From positions 129,704 to 193,703 of the forward strand of contig NZ_JAQQTG010000016.1 in NCBI RefSeq assembly GCF_028561335.1: DNA of 64,000 nucleotides, in the 5' to 3' direction. Below are positions 42,910 to 52,010 of the stretch, piece after piece. Source of the DNA: Aequorivita todarodis. Its GTDB lineage: Bacteria; Bacteroidota; Bacteroidia; Flavobacteriales; Flavobacteriaceae. The notes under the pieces were generated by a model. It saw only the letters and a list, made by a program, of their open reading frames with translations. It was not told the DNA's origin and ran no database searches. Both the position numbers and the translations under genes were made by a program. Within the stretch, counting starts at the first letter, position 1. Each line of letters starts with the position of its first letter.

Positions 42910-43917
42910 TTATTCTTCCACCTTAATTTCCCGCTCAATTCTTCTCTTGAAACTGTCTTCTGCCCCGTTCAGAATTACCGTTTTTATTGGTAAATAGTAG
43001 ATTTCAGTTGTGTTTGCAATTGGCTGCAACCGCATAAAATCCTTTTCGGTCGTCAATATTAAACCCTGCTTTTTTAATCCTTCAATCTCAGAAACCGTAA
43101 AATTATGATGGTCGGGGAATGATTTTTCCTCAAAACTGAATCCTTCATTTTTTAAAAAGCCAACCAAAGGTTTTGGATTGGCAATGCCGGTAACCAAAAG
43201 GAATTCGCGATCTTTTAAATAGGAAAGCGGCTTATCTTCAGTTGCATTTTTTATTTTGGAAGCATAGCCAATTTTTGAAAAATATAGTTCCTGATGCGGT
43301 TTCGGCTTCAGTTTTCGCTTTATGGTTTCGATTTTGGAATCGGAAAGAGTATCGGGACATTTCGTTACAACAAGTATATCTGCCCGACCTGCGCCAAATT
43401 TCGGCTCCCGAAGATTTCCCGCGGGCAGCATACAGTCGTCCACATACAGTTCATCAAAGGAAGTGAGCAAAATACTTAAAGAGGCGGTTACCTTTCTATG
43501 TTGAAAGGCATCGTCGAGCAAAATTACAGCTGCCTTATCCTGCAGTTTTTCAATTCCCGTTTGCCGATCTTCGCAAACAGCGACGGATATTTCGGGAAAT
43601 TTCATTTTAAACTGAAGCGGCTCGTCGCCCACTTCCTCCGCAGTACTTTCAGTTAAAACTTCGCGGTAACCGGAAGTCTTCCGTTTATAACCTCGACTTA
43701 AAACGGCAATTTTATTATCATCTTTTAAAAAAGAAACCAACAGCTCAATCATCGGCGATTTTCCCGTACCGCCCGTGGAAAGGTTTCCCACGCAGATAAC
43801 CGGAAAATCATAGCTTTTGCTTTTCAAAATCCCTTTGTTGTAAAAAAAGTTGCGGAGCGCAGTAATGCCGCCGTACAGGATTGAAAAAGGAAATAATAAC
43901 TTCCGCAGAAAATTCAT
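42910..43917 (-). CDS. lpxK: Tetraacyldisaccharide 4'-kinase
   Basis: Phosphorylates the lipid A precursor at the inner membrane. The 335 residues begin NFLRKLLFPFSILYGGITAL and have the Walker-like VGNLSTGGTGKSPMIELL (about 42-59), DDAFQHRKV and LTTEKDFMRL. The stop abuts the stop of the kinase gene. It confirms a lipopolysaccharide-type outer membrane. Confidence 0.95.
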   Translation of the reverse strand: MNFLRKLLFPFSILYGGITALRNFFYNKGILKSKSYDFPVICVGNLSTGGTGKSPMIELLVSFLKDDNKIAVLSRGYKRKTSGYREVLTESTAEEVGDEPLQFKMKFPEISVAVCEDRQTGIEKLQDKAAVILLDDAFQHRKVTASLSILLTSFDELYVDDCMLPAGNLREPKFGAGRADILVVTKCPDTLSDSKIETIKRKLKPKPHQELYFSKIGYASKIKNATEDKPLSYLKDREFLLVTGIANPKPLVGFLKNEGFSFEEKSFPDHHNFTVSEIEGLKKQGLILTTEKDFMRLQPIANTTEIYYLPIKTVILNGAEDSFKRRIEREIKVEE

Positions 43918-44021
43918 TTGACGAAAGTACTAATTCCGCAGAAATTGAGGATTGCTTTAAAATAAAAATAGAGGTCGCTAAAAATTGGGCAAACCGTTAT
44001 CTTTACCAAAAATGTAGAAAA

Positions 44022-45116
44022 ATGAAGGTAAAAGAAGTAATCGCACTGCTTGAGGAGCTCTCGCCCCTCTCCTATTCCGAAGGGTTTGACAATACGGGCC
44101 TGCTCGTCGGCGATGCCAATGCCACCGTTTCGGGAATCTTGGTAACGCTGGATACGCTTGAGAAAGTGGTGGACGAAGCCATTGAAAAAAACTGCAATCT
44201 CATCGTGAGCTTTCACCCGATTATTTTCTCGGGCTTGAAAAAAATTACCGGAAAGACCTATGTGGAACGCGTGGTGCAAAAAGCCATAAAGCACGATATC
44301 GCCATATTCTCAAATCATACTGCGCTTGACAATTCCTGGAACGGCGTAAACGCAATGATCTGCGAAAAGCTCGGGTTGAAAAATCGCTCGGTATTGATTC
44401 CCCAAAAGGAAACGATTAAAAAACTCATTACGTTTGTGCCCTCAAAGGATGCTGAAAAAGTTAGAAATTCCCTATTTGCAGTTGGTGCCGGCAATATTGG
44501 CAATTACGAAAATTGCAGTTTCAATATTGAGGGAAAAGGCAGTTTTAAGGGCAATGAAGCCTCCAATCCCGTAATCGGGAAAAAGGGGGAAACACATTTT
44601 GAGGAGGAAACCCAAATTGGGATTACTTTTGCAAAACACCTCCAAAGGACTATTTTAAAAGCCTTGTTTGAAGCGCATCCGTACGAAGAAGTAGCTTATG
44701 AAATTACTACACTCGAAAACCAAAACCAACATTTGGGGATGGGAATGGTCGGGGAACTGGAACAAGCGATGGAAGAAAACGAATTCTTAAAATTTCTGAA
44801 AAAAACCATGAAAACAGCTTGCGTGCGCCATTCCGCTTTGCTCCAAAAACCAATTAAAAAGGTTGCAGTTCTCGGCGGAAGCGGAGCTTTTGCCATTGAT
44901 GCCGCAAAAAATGGTGGTGCCGATGCATTTATTTCGGCGGATTTTAAATATCACGACTTCTTTAAGGCAGAAAACACGCTGCTTTTGGCAGATATTGGGC
45001 ATTATGAAAGCGAGCAGTACACAAAAGAGCTTTTACATTCTTTCCTTAAGAAAAAAATTACTAATTTTGCAGTCCTTTTATCACAAACAAATACCAATCC
45101 TATTAGCTATTTATAA
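44022..45116 (+). CDS. Nif3-like dinuclear metal protein
   Basis: Hexameric Nif3/YbgI family, with GTP cyclohydrolase I type 2 named by homology only. The ATG at 44022 (MKVKEVIALLEELSPLSYSE) is chosen; the longer frame from 43881 would overlap lpxK. Motifs are GFDNTGLLVGD, VSFHPIIFSGLKKITG, FSNHTALDNSWNGVN, VLGGSGAFAIDAA and LADIGHYESEQY. The middle about 100 residues form the PII-like insertion. The next gene begins 3 bp later, a pairing typical of the phylum. Confidence 0.94.
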   Translation: MKVKEVIALLEELSPLSYSEGFDNTGLLVGDANATVSGILVTLDTLEKVVDEAIEKNCNLIVSFHPIIFSGLKKITGKTYVERVVQKAIKHDIAIFSNHTALDNSWNGVNAMICEKLGLKNRSVLIPQKETIKKLITFVPSKDAEKVRNSLFAVGAGNIGNYENCSFNIEGKGSFKGNEASNPVIGKKGETHFEEETQIGITFAKHLQRTILKALFEAHPYEEVAYEITTLENQNQHLGMGMVGELEQAMEENEFLKFLKKTMKTACVRHSALLQKPIKKVAVLGGSGAFAIDAAKNGGADAFISADFKYHDFFKAENTLLLADIGHYESEQYTKELLHSFLKKKITNFAVLLSQTNTNPISYL

Positions 45117-45119
45117 TTT

Positions 45120-45902
45120 ATGGCAACAAAAACCGAAGTTACTGTTGAAGAGAAGTTAAGAGCCTTGTATGACCTACAGCTTATTGATTCCAGAATTGAT
45201 GAAATAAGAAGCGTTCGTGGCGAGCTTCCGTTGGAAGTTGAAGATCTTGAGGACGAGGTGGCAGGAATGAACACCCGTTTGGAAAAACTGAAGGCCGATC
45301 TTGAGGTAATTGAAGACCAAATCAAGGAAAAAAAGAACAACATTGAAGAGTCCAAAGCCCTCATCAAAAAATATTCAGCTCAGCAGGACAATGTTCGCAA
45401 CAACCGCGAATACAACTCTTTAAGCAAAGAGGTTGAGTTCCAGGAACTTGAAATACAACTTGCGGAAAAAAACATTAAGGAATATCGCGCACAGATAGAG
45501 CAAAAGAATCAAGTAATCGAAGAAACCAAAGCACGTTTTGACGAGCGCTCCGAGCATTTGAAGCACAAACAGAACGAGCTGGACGAAATCTTAAAAGAAA
45601 CCGAAAAAGAAGAGCAAACGCTTATAAAGGAGTCCAATAATTTTGAAGCGCAAATTGAACCGCGACTTATTAAGGCATACAAAAGAATCCGTAAAAATGT
45701 AAAAAACGGACTTGCCATTGTACCTGTTGAACGCGGTGCTTCTGGCGGTTCTTTCTTTATTATTCCGCCGCAAGTACAAGTGGAAATTGCCAGTCGCAAA
45801 AAAATTATTACCGATGAGCACAGTGGCCGTATCCTGGTAGATCCGGATCTTGCAAACGAGGAGCGCGAAAAGATGGAAGCCATGTTCGCGAAACTCAAAT
45901 AA
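45120..45902 (+). CDS. Coiled-coil protein of the zf-RING_7 family lacking zinc cysteines
   Basis: 260 residues: a long antiparallel coiled coil (about 10-175), then a ribbon-like end. Family members have CxxC pairs in the ribbon. Here the positions read GASGGSFFIIPPQ and ITDEHSGRILVD, with Ala, Ser, Asp and Ser in place of Cys, so zinc cannot be held in the usual way. It directly follows the Nif3-like gene (3 bp). Function unknown, possibly translation- or RNA-related. Confidence 0.88.
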   Translation: MATKTEVTVEEKLRALYDLQLIDSRIDEIRSVRGELPLEVEDLEDEVAGMNTRLEKLKADLEVIEDQIKEKKNNIEESKALIKKYSAQQDNVRNNREYNSLSKEVEFQELEIQLAEKNIKEYRAQIEQKNQVIEETKARFDERSEHLKHKQNELDEILKETEKEEQTLIKESNNFEAQIEPRLIKAYKRIRKNVKNGLAIVPVERGASGGSFFIIPPQVQVEIASRKKIITDEHSGRILVDPDLANEEREKMEAMFAKLK

Positions 45903-45926
45903 GCACTCAAAAAATCAATTATAACA

Positions 45927-45957
45927 AAGCCTTCACATACTGTGGGGGCTTTTTTTT
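45927..45957 (+). terminator. Terminator after the Nif3/coiled-coil pair
   Basis: AAAGCC-TTCACA pairs with TGTG-GGGGCTTT around a 4-base loop and runs into eight T. Confidence 0.85.
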
Positions 45958-46015
45958 GTACTTTAATTGAAAGGTTTTAAAATAAATTATGACCTATTGT
46001 TCAAAACATTTCGAA

Positions 46016-46687
46016 ATGAAAAAATTCACAGTTTTAGTTGCAAGCCTTTTTCTATTTACACTCCAAGGCGCTTGCAAACCTTCAAACGAAAACAACAAGC
46101 AAGCCGAGAAGTTGGCTCAAAAAGAGCAGGTTCCGGTTCAAACGGAAATGCAGAATGGTTTAAAAAAGGCCTATTTTGCAAGCGGCTGTTTTTGGTGTGT
46201 TGAAGCAGTCTATGAAAGCGTAAAAGGCGTAAAGGAAGCAATTTCGGGTTATAGCGGCGGTACAATGAAAAACCCAACCTATGAAAACCACGGCGACCAC
46301 GCAGAAGCCGTAGAGGTTATTTACGACCCGGAAGTTGTAAGTTTCAGCCAATTGGTCGATGTGTATTTTGGCTCACAAAACGTAACCCAAGTGAACGGCC
46401 AAGGGCCGGACCACGGAAGATCCTATCGTTCGATAATTTTCTATCAAAACGATGAAGAAAAGAAAATAATAGACAAAAAAATCGAGGCGCTGAACAAACA
46501 ACTTGACGGCGATAAAGTGGCCGCGCAAGTGTTGCCATTCCAAAAATTCTGGAAAGCAGAGGCATATCATCAAAATTACGAGCGCAACAACCCCGATAAT
46601 CCGTACATTCAAAATGTTTCCATTCCACGTTTGAATAGATTTAAGGAGAAATTTCCGGAATTATTAAAAGAGGATACAACGCATTAA
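46016..46687 (+). CDS. msrA: Peptide methionine sulfoxide reductase MsrA, lipoprotein form
   Basis: Repairs methionine-S-sulfoxide. The ATG at 46016 gives a lipoprotein signal (MKKFTVLVASLFLFTLQGAC, lipobox LQGAC), so the enzyme is in the cell envelope. The catalytic motif is FASGCFWCVEAVYESVKGV. Other features are GYSGGTMKNPTYENHGDHAE and GPDHGRSYRSIIFY. No msrB domain or gene is adjacent. The recycling reductant is unknown; the TlpA-like protein at 6881 is one candidate only by compartment. Confidence 0.94.
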   Translation: MKKFTVLVASLFLFTLQGACKPSNENNKQAEKLAQKEQVPVQTEMQNGLKKAYFASGCFWCVEAVYESVKGVKEAISGYSGGTMKNPTYENHGDHAEAVEVIYDPEVVSFSQLVDVYFGSQNVTQVNGQGPDHGRSYRSIIFYQNDEEKKIIDKKIEALNKQLDGDKVAAQVLPFQKFWKAEAYHQNYERNNPDNPYIQNVSIPRLNRFKEKFPELLKEDTTH

Positions 46688-46706
46688 TTTTGTGTAAGTA
46701 AAGCGG

Positions 46707-47528
46707 TTAAGATTCCACAGCTTTGGTTGTGGAATTTTTTGTTGCCTTCACCTCAAAAATCAAGGGATACATTTTGTTTGGAAGCGCAAACATTTCTTCC
46801 TTATTTTTCAGCAATCCCGGGAAAATATCATAGGGCGAGGCATCGTGCTCCCTTAAATATTCAATATAGAGCCCAACTTCGGAAAGCGAGGTAATTACTT
46901 CGCCCAAACTGTGGTTCCAACCGTATTCCTTGCTTACCATTTTTGAATTTTTATCGGCATACGTCCCTTCGTATTCTTCATAAATTGCCTCTTTTTGATG
47001 ATAGCCGTATTTCATAACTGGTGGCGAAACGGAATAGTCAAACATCCACGCGATTGGATGGAACTCAACGATATAGAAAAAACCGCCCGGTTTCAATCTT
47101 ACCGAAATCATTTTTGCCCACGGTTTTAAATCCGGCAGCCAGCCAATAGTACCGTAGCTCGTAAATACGATGTCGAATTTTTCCGAAATATATTCTGAAG
47201 TGTCCAAAACGTTGCAGCAGACGAAACTTGCATCAAGTTTCAATTCCGCATTCAATCGCTTTGCCAATTTGATTGCTTCATCCGAAATATCAACGCCCGT
47301 ACATTTGGCACCCATCCGCGCAAGGCTCAACGTATCTTGCCCAAAATGGCATTGAAGATGCAAAAGACGCTTCCCCGAAATGTCCCCCACGGCATCTAAT
47401 TCGTATTTGTTAAGTGACGTTTTGCCATTTCTGAAATTCTGCATTTCATAAAATTCACTTTCAGCATGAACAGCAACTTTGGCATTCCACGTTTTTCGAT
47501 TTGTTTCAAATTTCCCGGAATTATTCAT
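46707..47528 (-). CDS. Class I SAM-dependent methyltransferase
   Basis: 273 residues. The SAM loop is LLHLQCHFGQDTLSLARMGA (about 54-73), followed by TGVDISDEAIKLAKRL and FDIVFTSYGTIGWLPDL. The C-terminal part (YHQKEAIYEEYEGTYADKNS) is aromatic-rich. The substrate is unknown. Convergent with msrA, sharing a terminator. Confidence 0.85.
   Translation of the reverse strand: MNNSGKFETNRKTWNAKVAVHAESEFYEMQNFRNGKTSLNKYELDAVGDISGKRLLHLQCHFGQDTLSLARMGAKCTGVDISDEAIKLAKRLNAELKLDASFVCCNVLDTSEYISEKFDIVFTSYGTIGWLPDLKPWAKMISVRLKPGGFFYIVEFHPIAWMFDYSVSPPVMKYGYHQKEAIYEEYEGTYADKNSKMVSKEYGWNHSLGEVITSLSEVGLYIEYLREHDASPYDIFPGLLKNKEEMFALPNKMYPLIFEVKATKNSTTKAVES
46712..46740. terminator. Terminator for msrA inside the methyltransferase 3' end
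   Basis: ATTCCACA (46712-46719) pairs with TGTGGAAT (46728-46735), followed by T. The stem overlaps the last codons of the convergent methyltransferase gene. Confidence 0.75.
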
Positions 47529-47685
47529 AGCGATCTACTTTGGTGAAAATAAAATATTAACTCAAAAAACACATTCATTAACGTTTTTGATACTTTATTG
47601 AGAATTTCGTTAAATGTGGGTTAAATATCTTGAAAATTAAAATGTTTTTGTTGTAGTTTTAATATTACTAAAAAAATAACCCATC

Positions 47686-47838
47686 ATGAGAGATTTAATT
47701 TGGTTAATTGTAGTAATTCTGATAATAGGTTGGCTTTTCGGCTATTTCTATTTTTCATTAGGAGCTTTCATTCATATTTTATTGGTGCTCGCCATAATTG
47801 GAATTCTTTGGCGTTTGGCTACTGGCCGTAAACTATGA
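47686..47838 (+). CDS. lmo0937-type small membrane protein
   Basis: 50 residues from ATG 47686: MRDLIWLIVVILIIGWLFGY then FYFSLGAFIHILLVLAIIGI, ending LWRLATGRKL. Two membrane helices form a hairpin, as in the lmo0937 family often induced by envelope stress in this phylum. It is 46 bp before a small lipoprotein gene, probably one transcript. Confidence 0.8.
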   Translation: MRDLIWLIVVILIIGWLFGYFYFSLGAFIHILLVLAIIGILWRLATGRKL

Positions 47839-47884
47839 TTTTATTTTTTAAAACGTTTTACTAACCTTTAAACAACAAGCAAAT

Positions 47885-48016
47885 ATGAAGAAAGTATTTT
47901 TAATCCTATTCGCCGCAGGTCTTATGACTACAGGTTTTTCAAGTTGCCGCGAGAAAAAAACAGTTGGAGACAAAATTGAAGATGTTGCCGACGATATTGA
48001 AGATGCGGTAGATTGA
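47885..48016 (+). CDS. Small acidic lipoprotein
   Basis: 43 residues: MKKVFLILFAAGLMTTGFSS then CREKKTVGDKIEDVADDIED, ending AVD. Lipobox GFSSC; the mature peptide is about 23 residues and one amphipathic acidic helix. It follows the lmo0937-type gene. A terminator lies 20 bp after. Confidence 0.75.
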   Translation: MKKVFLILFAAGLMTTGFSSCREKKTVGDKIEDVADDIEDAVD

Positions 48017-48035
48017 TTCCCATTCCTCACACCTA

Positions 48036-48075
48036 AAAAAAGCCCTTTCAATTATTTTTTTGAAAGGGTTTTTTC
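48036..48075. terminator. Bidirectional terminator
   Basis: CCCTTTCA (48043-48050) pairs with TGAAAGGG (48061-48068), flanked by A and T runs. It serves the small lipoprotein and the convergent GNAT gene. Confidence 0.88.
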
Positions 48076-48077
48076 AT

Positions 48078-48356
48078 TTAATCTTTTTGGGCCAATATAG
48101 ACTTCCATTCGGGATGTTTGCCTATATATTTTTTAATGAAAGGACAAACCGGTATTACCTTCAACCCAAGCAGTTCTATCTGAAGCAACACTTTTTCAGT
48201 CATCTCGCTGGCCACGCCTTGTCCGGAAAGTTCTTTGGGAACCTCGGTATGGTTCAGAGACAGAACACCCGGCAGGACCGAATATTCAATAATGGCTTTA
48301 TTGCCATCAATCTCGGCTTCAAACCTGTTCATTTCTTTGTTATCTATCACACGCAT
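48078..48356 (-). CDS. Small GNAT-family N-acetyltransferase
   Basis: 92 residues of the YidJ/Gcn5-related type. FEAEIDGNKAIIEYSVL, LNHTEVPKELSGQGVASEMT (the acetyl-CoA loop, SGQGVAS) and VIPVCPFIKKYIGKHPEW are seen. The ATG at 48356 (MRVIDNKEMNRFE) is chosen; the longer frame to 48413 would add a hydrophobic, poorly conserved start. Substrate unknown. Confidence 0.85.
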   Translation of the reverse strand: MRVIDNKEMNRFEAEIDGNKAIIEYSVLPGVLSLNHTEVPKELSGQGVASEMTEKVLLQIELLGLKVIPVCPFIKKYIGKHPEWKSILAQKD

Positions 48357-48449
48357 TCCAAATGGGGAGTTATTGATTCTAAACAATAAAAATACAAAAA
48401 ATATGAAAGCCAAAAGTATTCTTTACATTTACAAAAAAACATATCCTAT

Positions 48450-49151
48450 ATGAAAGTCACGTATGCCGCCCTATTTTTACTTTTTGCAGTTGTAGGTTGT
48501 AACAACAATCAAAAGTCATCAGAAAATTCCAATTCCATTGAAGTAATGGAAAAAAAGGATTCCATTGAAAATTCAGATATCAGGCATCAAATTGCAAACA
48601 CCAATGGTTTTCAAAACTGGAAAGATGTTTCAGAAATTGCCTTTACCTTCAATGTAGATCGCGGCAAAAACCATTTTGACCGCTCTTGGGTCTGGAGCCC
48701 AAAAACGGGTGATGTGTCCATGAAATCCACAAAGGACACCGTAAATTACAACCGTGCAAAAATGGACAGCCTGATTATGAAAACCGACGCTGCCTTCATT
48801 AACGACAAATACTGGCTACTTGCGCCCTTTCAACTTGTTTGGGACGATGGCATTACAGTTTCGGAAAAAGAAGATGCCGTGGCACCTATTTCCAAAGACA
48901 CTTTAAACCAATTGACCATCGTTTACGGAAACGAGGGCGGCTATACGCCCGGAGATGCCTATGACTTTTTTTATGATGAAAATTTCAAAATAAAGGAATG
49001 GAACTATAGAAAAGGAAATGCCGAAACTCCCTCTATGAGTACTACTTGGGAAGATTATGAAAATTTCAACGGAATTGAAATCGCAAAAATGCACAAGGAC
49101 AGCACCGGCAATTTCAAGTTGTATTTTACCAATATTTCAGTGAAAAAATAA
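48450..49151 (+). CDS. Lipoprotein of unknown function
   Basis: 233 residues with signal MKVTYAALFLLFAVVGC (lipobox AVVGC). Mature segments include FQNWKDVSEIAFTFNVDRGK, RSWVWSPKTGDVSM, YWLLAPFQLVWDDG, PGDAYDFFYDENFKIKEWNY and TWEDYENFNGIEI. The alternating beta-strand pattern suggests a LolA/LppX-like half-barrel (inference only). It lies 64 bp before kynureninase on the same strand but need not be part of that pathway. Confidence 0.75.
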   Translation: MKVTYAALFLLFAVVGCNNNQKSSENSNSIEVMEKKDSIENSDIRHQIANTNGFQNWKDVSEIAFTFNVDRGKNHFDRSWVWSPKTGDVSMKSTKDTVNYNRAKMDSLIMKTDAAFINDKYWLLAPFQLVWDDGITVSEKEDAVAPISKDTLNQLTIVYGNEGGYTPGDAYDFFYDENFKIKEWNYRKGNAETPSMSTTWEDYENFNGIEIAKMHKDSTGNFKLYFTNISVKK

Positions 49152-49215
49152 ATCGACAATTAAACAAATTTTAATTCCTATTTTTGTAAAAAGCCGAAAA
49201 ATCCAACGCAACCAA

Positions 49216-50481
49216 ATGTTCCAAAACTCTTTAGAATACGCAAAAAAGCAAGATGCCGAAGATGCTTTGGCCGCTTTCCGAAATAAATTCCACATCCCCA
49301 AAGATGCGTCTGGCAAAGAACTTATTTATCTCTGCGGAAATTCCCTCGGATTGCAACCAAAAATCACTTCAGAATATATAAGGGAAGAGCTTACCGATTG
49401 GGCAAATCTGGGTGTTGAAGGCCATGTGGAAGGCAAGCATCCGTGGCTTCCGTACCACGAATTTCTCACCGAAAACATGGCAAAAATCGTAGGCGCAAAA
49501 CCTTCGGAAGTTGTGGTGATGAATACCTTGACGACCAACCTGCATTTAATGATGGTTTCCTTTTACCAGCCTACAAAAACCAAATATAAAATTGTAGTGG
49601 AAAGCGACGCTTTCCCGAGTGATAAATACGCCGTTGAAAGCCAGTTGAAATTCCATGGCTTCGACCCAAAGGACGGATTGATTCTTTGGAAACCAAGAAA
49701 GGGAGAAGTTCTCTGTCGATTTGAGGATTTGGAGGAAATTATGAAAACCCACGGCAGCGAAATTGCCTTGCTGATGATTGGCAGCACCAATTATTACACG
49801 GGCCAGTCGTTTCCGTTGAAAAAAATTACCGAACTCGGCCATAAATACAATTGCAAGGTAGGTTTCGATTTGGCGCACGGCGCTGGAAACATTCAACCAA
49901 ACCTTCACGAAACGGGAGCCGATTTCGCCGTTTGGTGTACGTACAAATATTTAAACAGCGGCCCGGGAAGTTTGGGCGGATGCTTTGTGCACGAACGCCA
50001 CGCAAACAATGAACAACTAAACCGTTTTGCAGGCTGGTGGGGCCACAACAAAAAAACGCGTTTCAATATGCGGCAAGATTTTGATGCGCTTCCCGGAGCA
50101 GAAGGTTGGCAACTCAGCAATCCGCCAATACTTTCAATGGCAGCCATTCGCGCTTCTTTGGACACATTCGCGGAAGCGGGTTTTGAAAACCTTCGGAAGA
50201 AATCCATTAAACTGACTGGATATTTAGAATTTTTGTTGGACGAAATGAAAAACGATGCCATCAACGTAATCACGCCGAGAAATCCCGAAGAGCGCGGCTG
50301 CCAGCTTTCAATTCAAGTGAAAAATGCAGATAAAAGTTTACACACAAAATTGACCGAAGCAGGCGTAATCAGCGATTGGCGCGAGCCCGATGTAATCCGA
50401 GTTGCCCCTGCCCCACTGTATAATAATTTTGAGGATGTTTTCCGGTTTTCGGAAAAATTAAAAGATGTTTTGAAGAATTGA
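49216..50481 (+). CDS. kynU: Kynureninase
   Basis: PLP enzyme cleaving 3-hydroxykynurenine (or kynurenine) to 3-hydroxyanthranilate and alanine. The 421 residues hold YLCGNSLGLQP, MNTLTTNLHLMMVSFY, GFDLAHGAGNIQ (the PLP-binding Asp), the PLP-lysine in VWCTYKYLNSGPGSLGG (about 244), GWWGHNKKTRF and CQLSIQVK. First gene of the kynurenine cluster. A gap of about 100 bp with an inverted repeat separates it from kmo. Confidence 0.97.
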   Translation: MFQNSLEYAKKQDAEDALAAFRNKFHIPKDASGKELIYLCGNSLGLQPKITSEYIREELTDWANLGVEGHVEGKHPWLPYHEFLTENMAKIVGAKPSEVVVMNTLTTNLHLMMVSFYQPTKTKYKIVVESDAFPSDKYAVESQLKFHGFDPKDGLILWKPRKGEVLCRFEDLEEIMKTHGSEIALLMIGSTNYYTGQSFPLKKITELGHKYNCKVGFDLAHGAGNIQPNLHETGADFAVWCTYKYLNSGPGSLGGCFVHERHANNEQLNRFAGWWGHNKKTRFNMRQDFDALPGAEGWQLSNPPILSMAAIRASLDTFAEAGFENLRKKSIKLTGYLEFLLDEMKNDAINVITPRNPEERGCQLSIQVKNADKSLHTKLTEAGVISDWREPDVIRVAPAPLYNNFEDVFRFSEKLKDVLKN

Positions 50482-50488
50482 CATACGA

Positions 50489-50566
50489 CTTTAAGACTTA
50501 GGACGTAAGACCATTTTGCAATGATTAATAGTCCTATGTCTTATGTCCTACCGTCATAAGTCATAA
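50489..50566. repeat. Imperfect inverted repeat between kynU and kmo
   Basis: GGACGTAAGAC faces GTCTTATGTCC, with further copies of CTTAAGAC/CATAAGTC-like words on both sides. It could form a long hairpin in the mRNA and adjust the kynU:kmo ratio. Confidence 0.6.
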
Positions 50567-50582
50567 AAAATAATAATAAACA

Positions 50583-51980
50583 ATGAACAATATCCTAATC
50601 ATCGGCGCAGGCCTTTGCGGGAGCCTTTTAGCATTGCGAATGGCACAACGCGGCTATCAGGTAACCTTGGTTGAAAAACGCCCCGATTTGCGCAAAGTAA
50701 CCCAAGATGCCGGACGTTCCATAAACTTAGCGTTGAGCGACCGCGGGTTGCGCGGTTTGCGGCTTGCAGGCGTTGAGGAAGCCGCAAAAAAACTGTGCAT
50801 CCCAATGCACGGCCGGATGATTCACGACAAGGCGGGAAACTCTTTTTTGAGTCCGTACAGTGGCAGAAAGGACGAATACATCAACTCCATCTCCCGTCCC
50901 GGACTCAATATGATGTTACTTGACGAGGCCGAAAAGATGCCAAACGTGCAGCTCATTTTCAACCATTCCTGCGAAACGGTGGAATTGGAAACGGCTACCG
51001 CAACCTTTAAAAACACACTTGTTGGCGAAGACGTAACTCTGTCCGCAGACGTCATTATCGGTACTGACGGTGCCGGCTCCGCAGTTCGCAGGAATATGTT
51101 CGAGGACCATCGCTTCCTCTTTAGTTTTTCGCAGCAATGGCTCAGTCACGGTTATAAGGAACTTGAAATCCCAGCTACTGAGAATGGCGGTTACAGAACC
51201 TATAAAAACGCATTGCACATTTGGCCACGCGGCGAGGATATGCTGATTGCACTGCCAAATCTGGACGGAAGTTTTACGGTAACCCTATTTCTTCCGTATG
51301 AAAACAGCGATTATTGTTTCGCGAATTTGACTACGCCAGAAATGGTGCACGAATATTTCAACAAAGAATTTCCCGATGTGGTAGAAATGATCCCAAATCT
51401 TGCAGAGGAGTTTTTCGGAAACCCAACTGGGCCTTTGGGAACCGTAAAATGTTCCCCGTGGAATAGCTTCGGAAAAGTACTTTTAATGGGCGATGCTGCC
51501 CACGCAATAGTTCCTTTTTACGGACAGGGAATGAATGCCTCCTTTGAAGATGTTGTGGTTTTTGATGAAATTCTTGAGAAATATGCTTCCGAAGAAAACA
51601 TCAATTGGAATAATCTTTTTAAGGAATACGAAGCGCTTCGGAAAAAAGATACGGATGCCATTGCAGATTTGGCGGTAGATAATTTCCACGAAATGAAGGA
51701 ACACACCGCAATGGAAATTTTTCAAAGGAAAAGAAAACTGGAAACCGCTTTTGAGGCAGAATTCCCCGAAGATTATTACAGCAAATATTCTTTAGTTACC
51801 TTTAAGGAATCAATTACCTATTCCGAAGCATTAAAACGTGGGAGAGCGCAGGACAAAGCGATTTTGAATCTTTTGGACGATGGAAAAATCAAGGATGAAA
51901 TGTCTCTAAAAGAAAAACTGGAACTGGTTAAAACTGAAACCGAAGCCATCCTTCACGATGATGAAGTGGCGTTTGGGTAA
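50583..51980 (+). CDS. kmo: Kynurenine 3-monooxygenase
   Basis: FAD- and NADPH-dependent hydroxylation of kynurenine. The 465 residues begin with the dinucleotide fold NNILIIGAGLCGSLLALRMA and VTLVEKRPDLR. SINLALSDRGLRGL, GTDGAGSAVR, and the second FAD motif LMGDAAHAIVPFYGQGMNAS (about 303-322) follow. The C-terminal helices (about 380-465) are as in the family. Lies between kynU and the RidA-type deaminase. Confidence 0.97.
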   Translation: MNNILIIGAGLCGSLLALRMAQRGYQVTLVEKRPDLRKVTQDAGRSINLALSDRGLRGLRLAGVEEAAKKLCIPMHGRMIHDKAGNSFLSPYSGRKDEYINSISRPGLNMMLLDEAEKMPNVQLIFNHSCETVELETATATFKNTLVGEDVTLSADVIIGTDGAGSAVRRNMFEDHRFLFSFSQQWLSHGYKELEIPATENGGYRTYKNALHIWPRGEDMLIALPNLDGSFTVTLFLPYENSDYCFANLTTPEMVHEYFNKEFPDVVEMIPNLAEEFFGNPTGPLGTVKCSPWNSFGKVLLMGDAAHAIVPFYGQGMNASFEDVVVFDEILEKYASEENINWNNLFKEYEALRKKDTDAIADLAVDNFHEMKEHTAMEIFQRKRKLETAFEAEFPEDYYSKYSLVTFKESITYSEALKRGRAQDKAILNLLDDGKIKDEMSLKEKLELVKTETEAILHDDEVAFG

Positions 51981-52010
51981 TTTATAATTTGATGAAAAAT
52001 AACATTGGCT

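Noticed and set aside
43881-44021. Longer N-terminus for the Nif3-like protein
   Set aside because: It overlaps the start of lpxK and adds 47 residues with no family match; the ATG at 44022 begins the conserved part.
44560-44585. Possible palindromic element in the Nif3-like gene (TCCCG-TAAT-CGGGA)
   Set aside because: The encoded residues (NPVIGKKG) fit the normal family sequence, so no insertion is needed.
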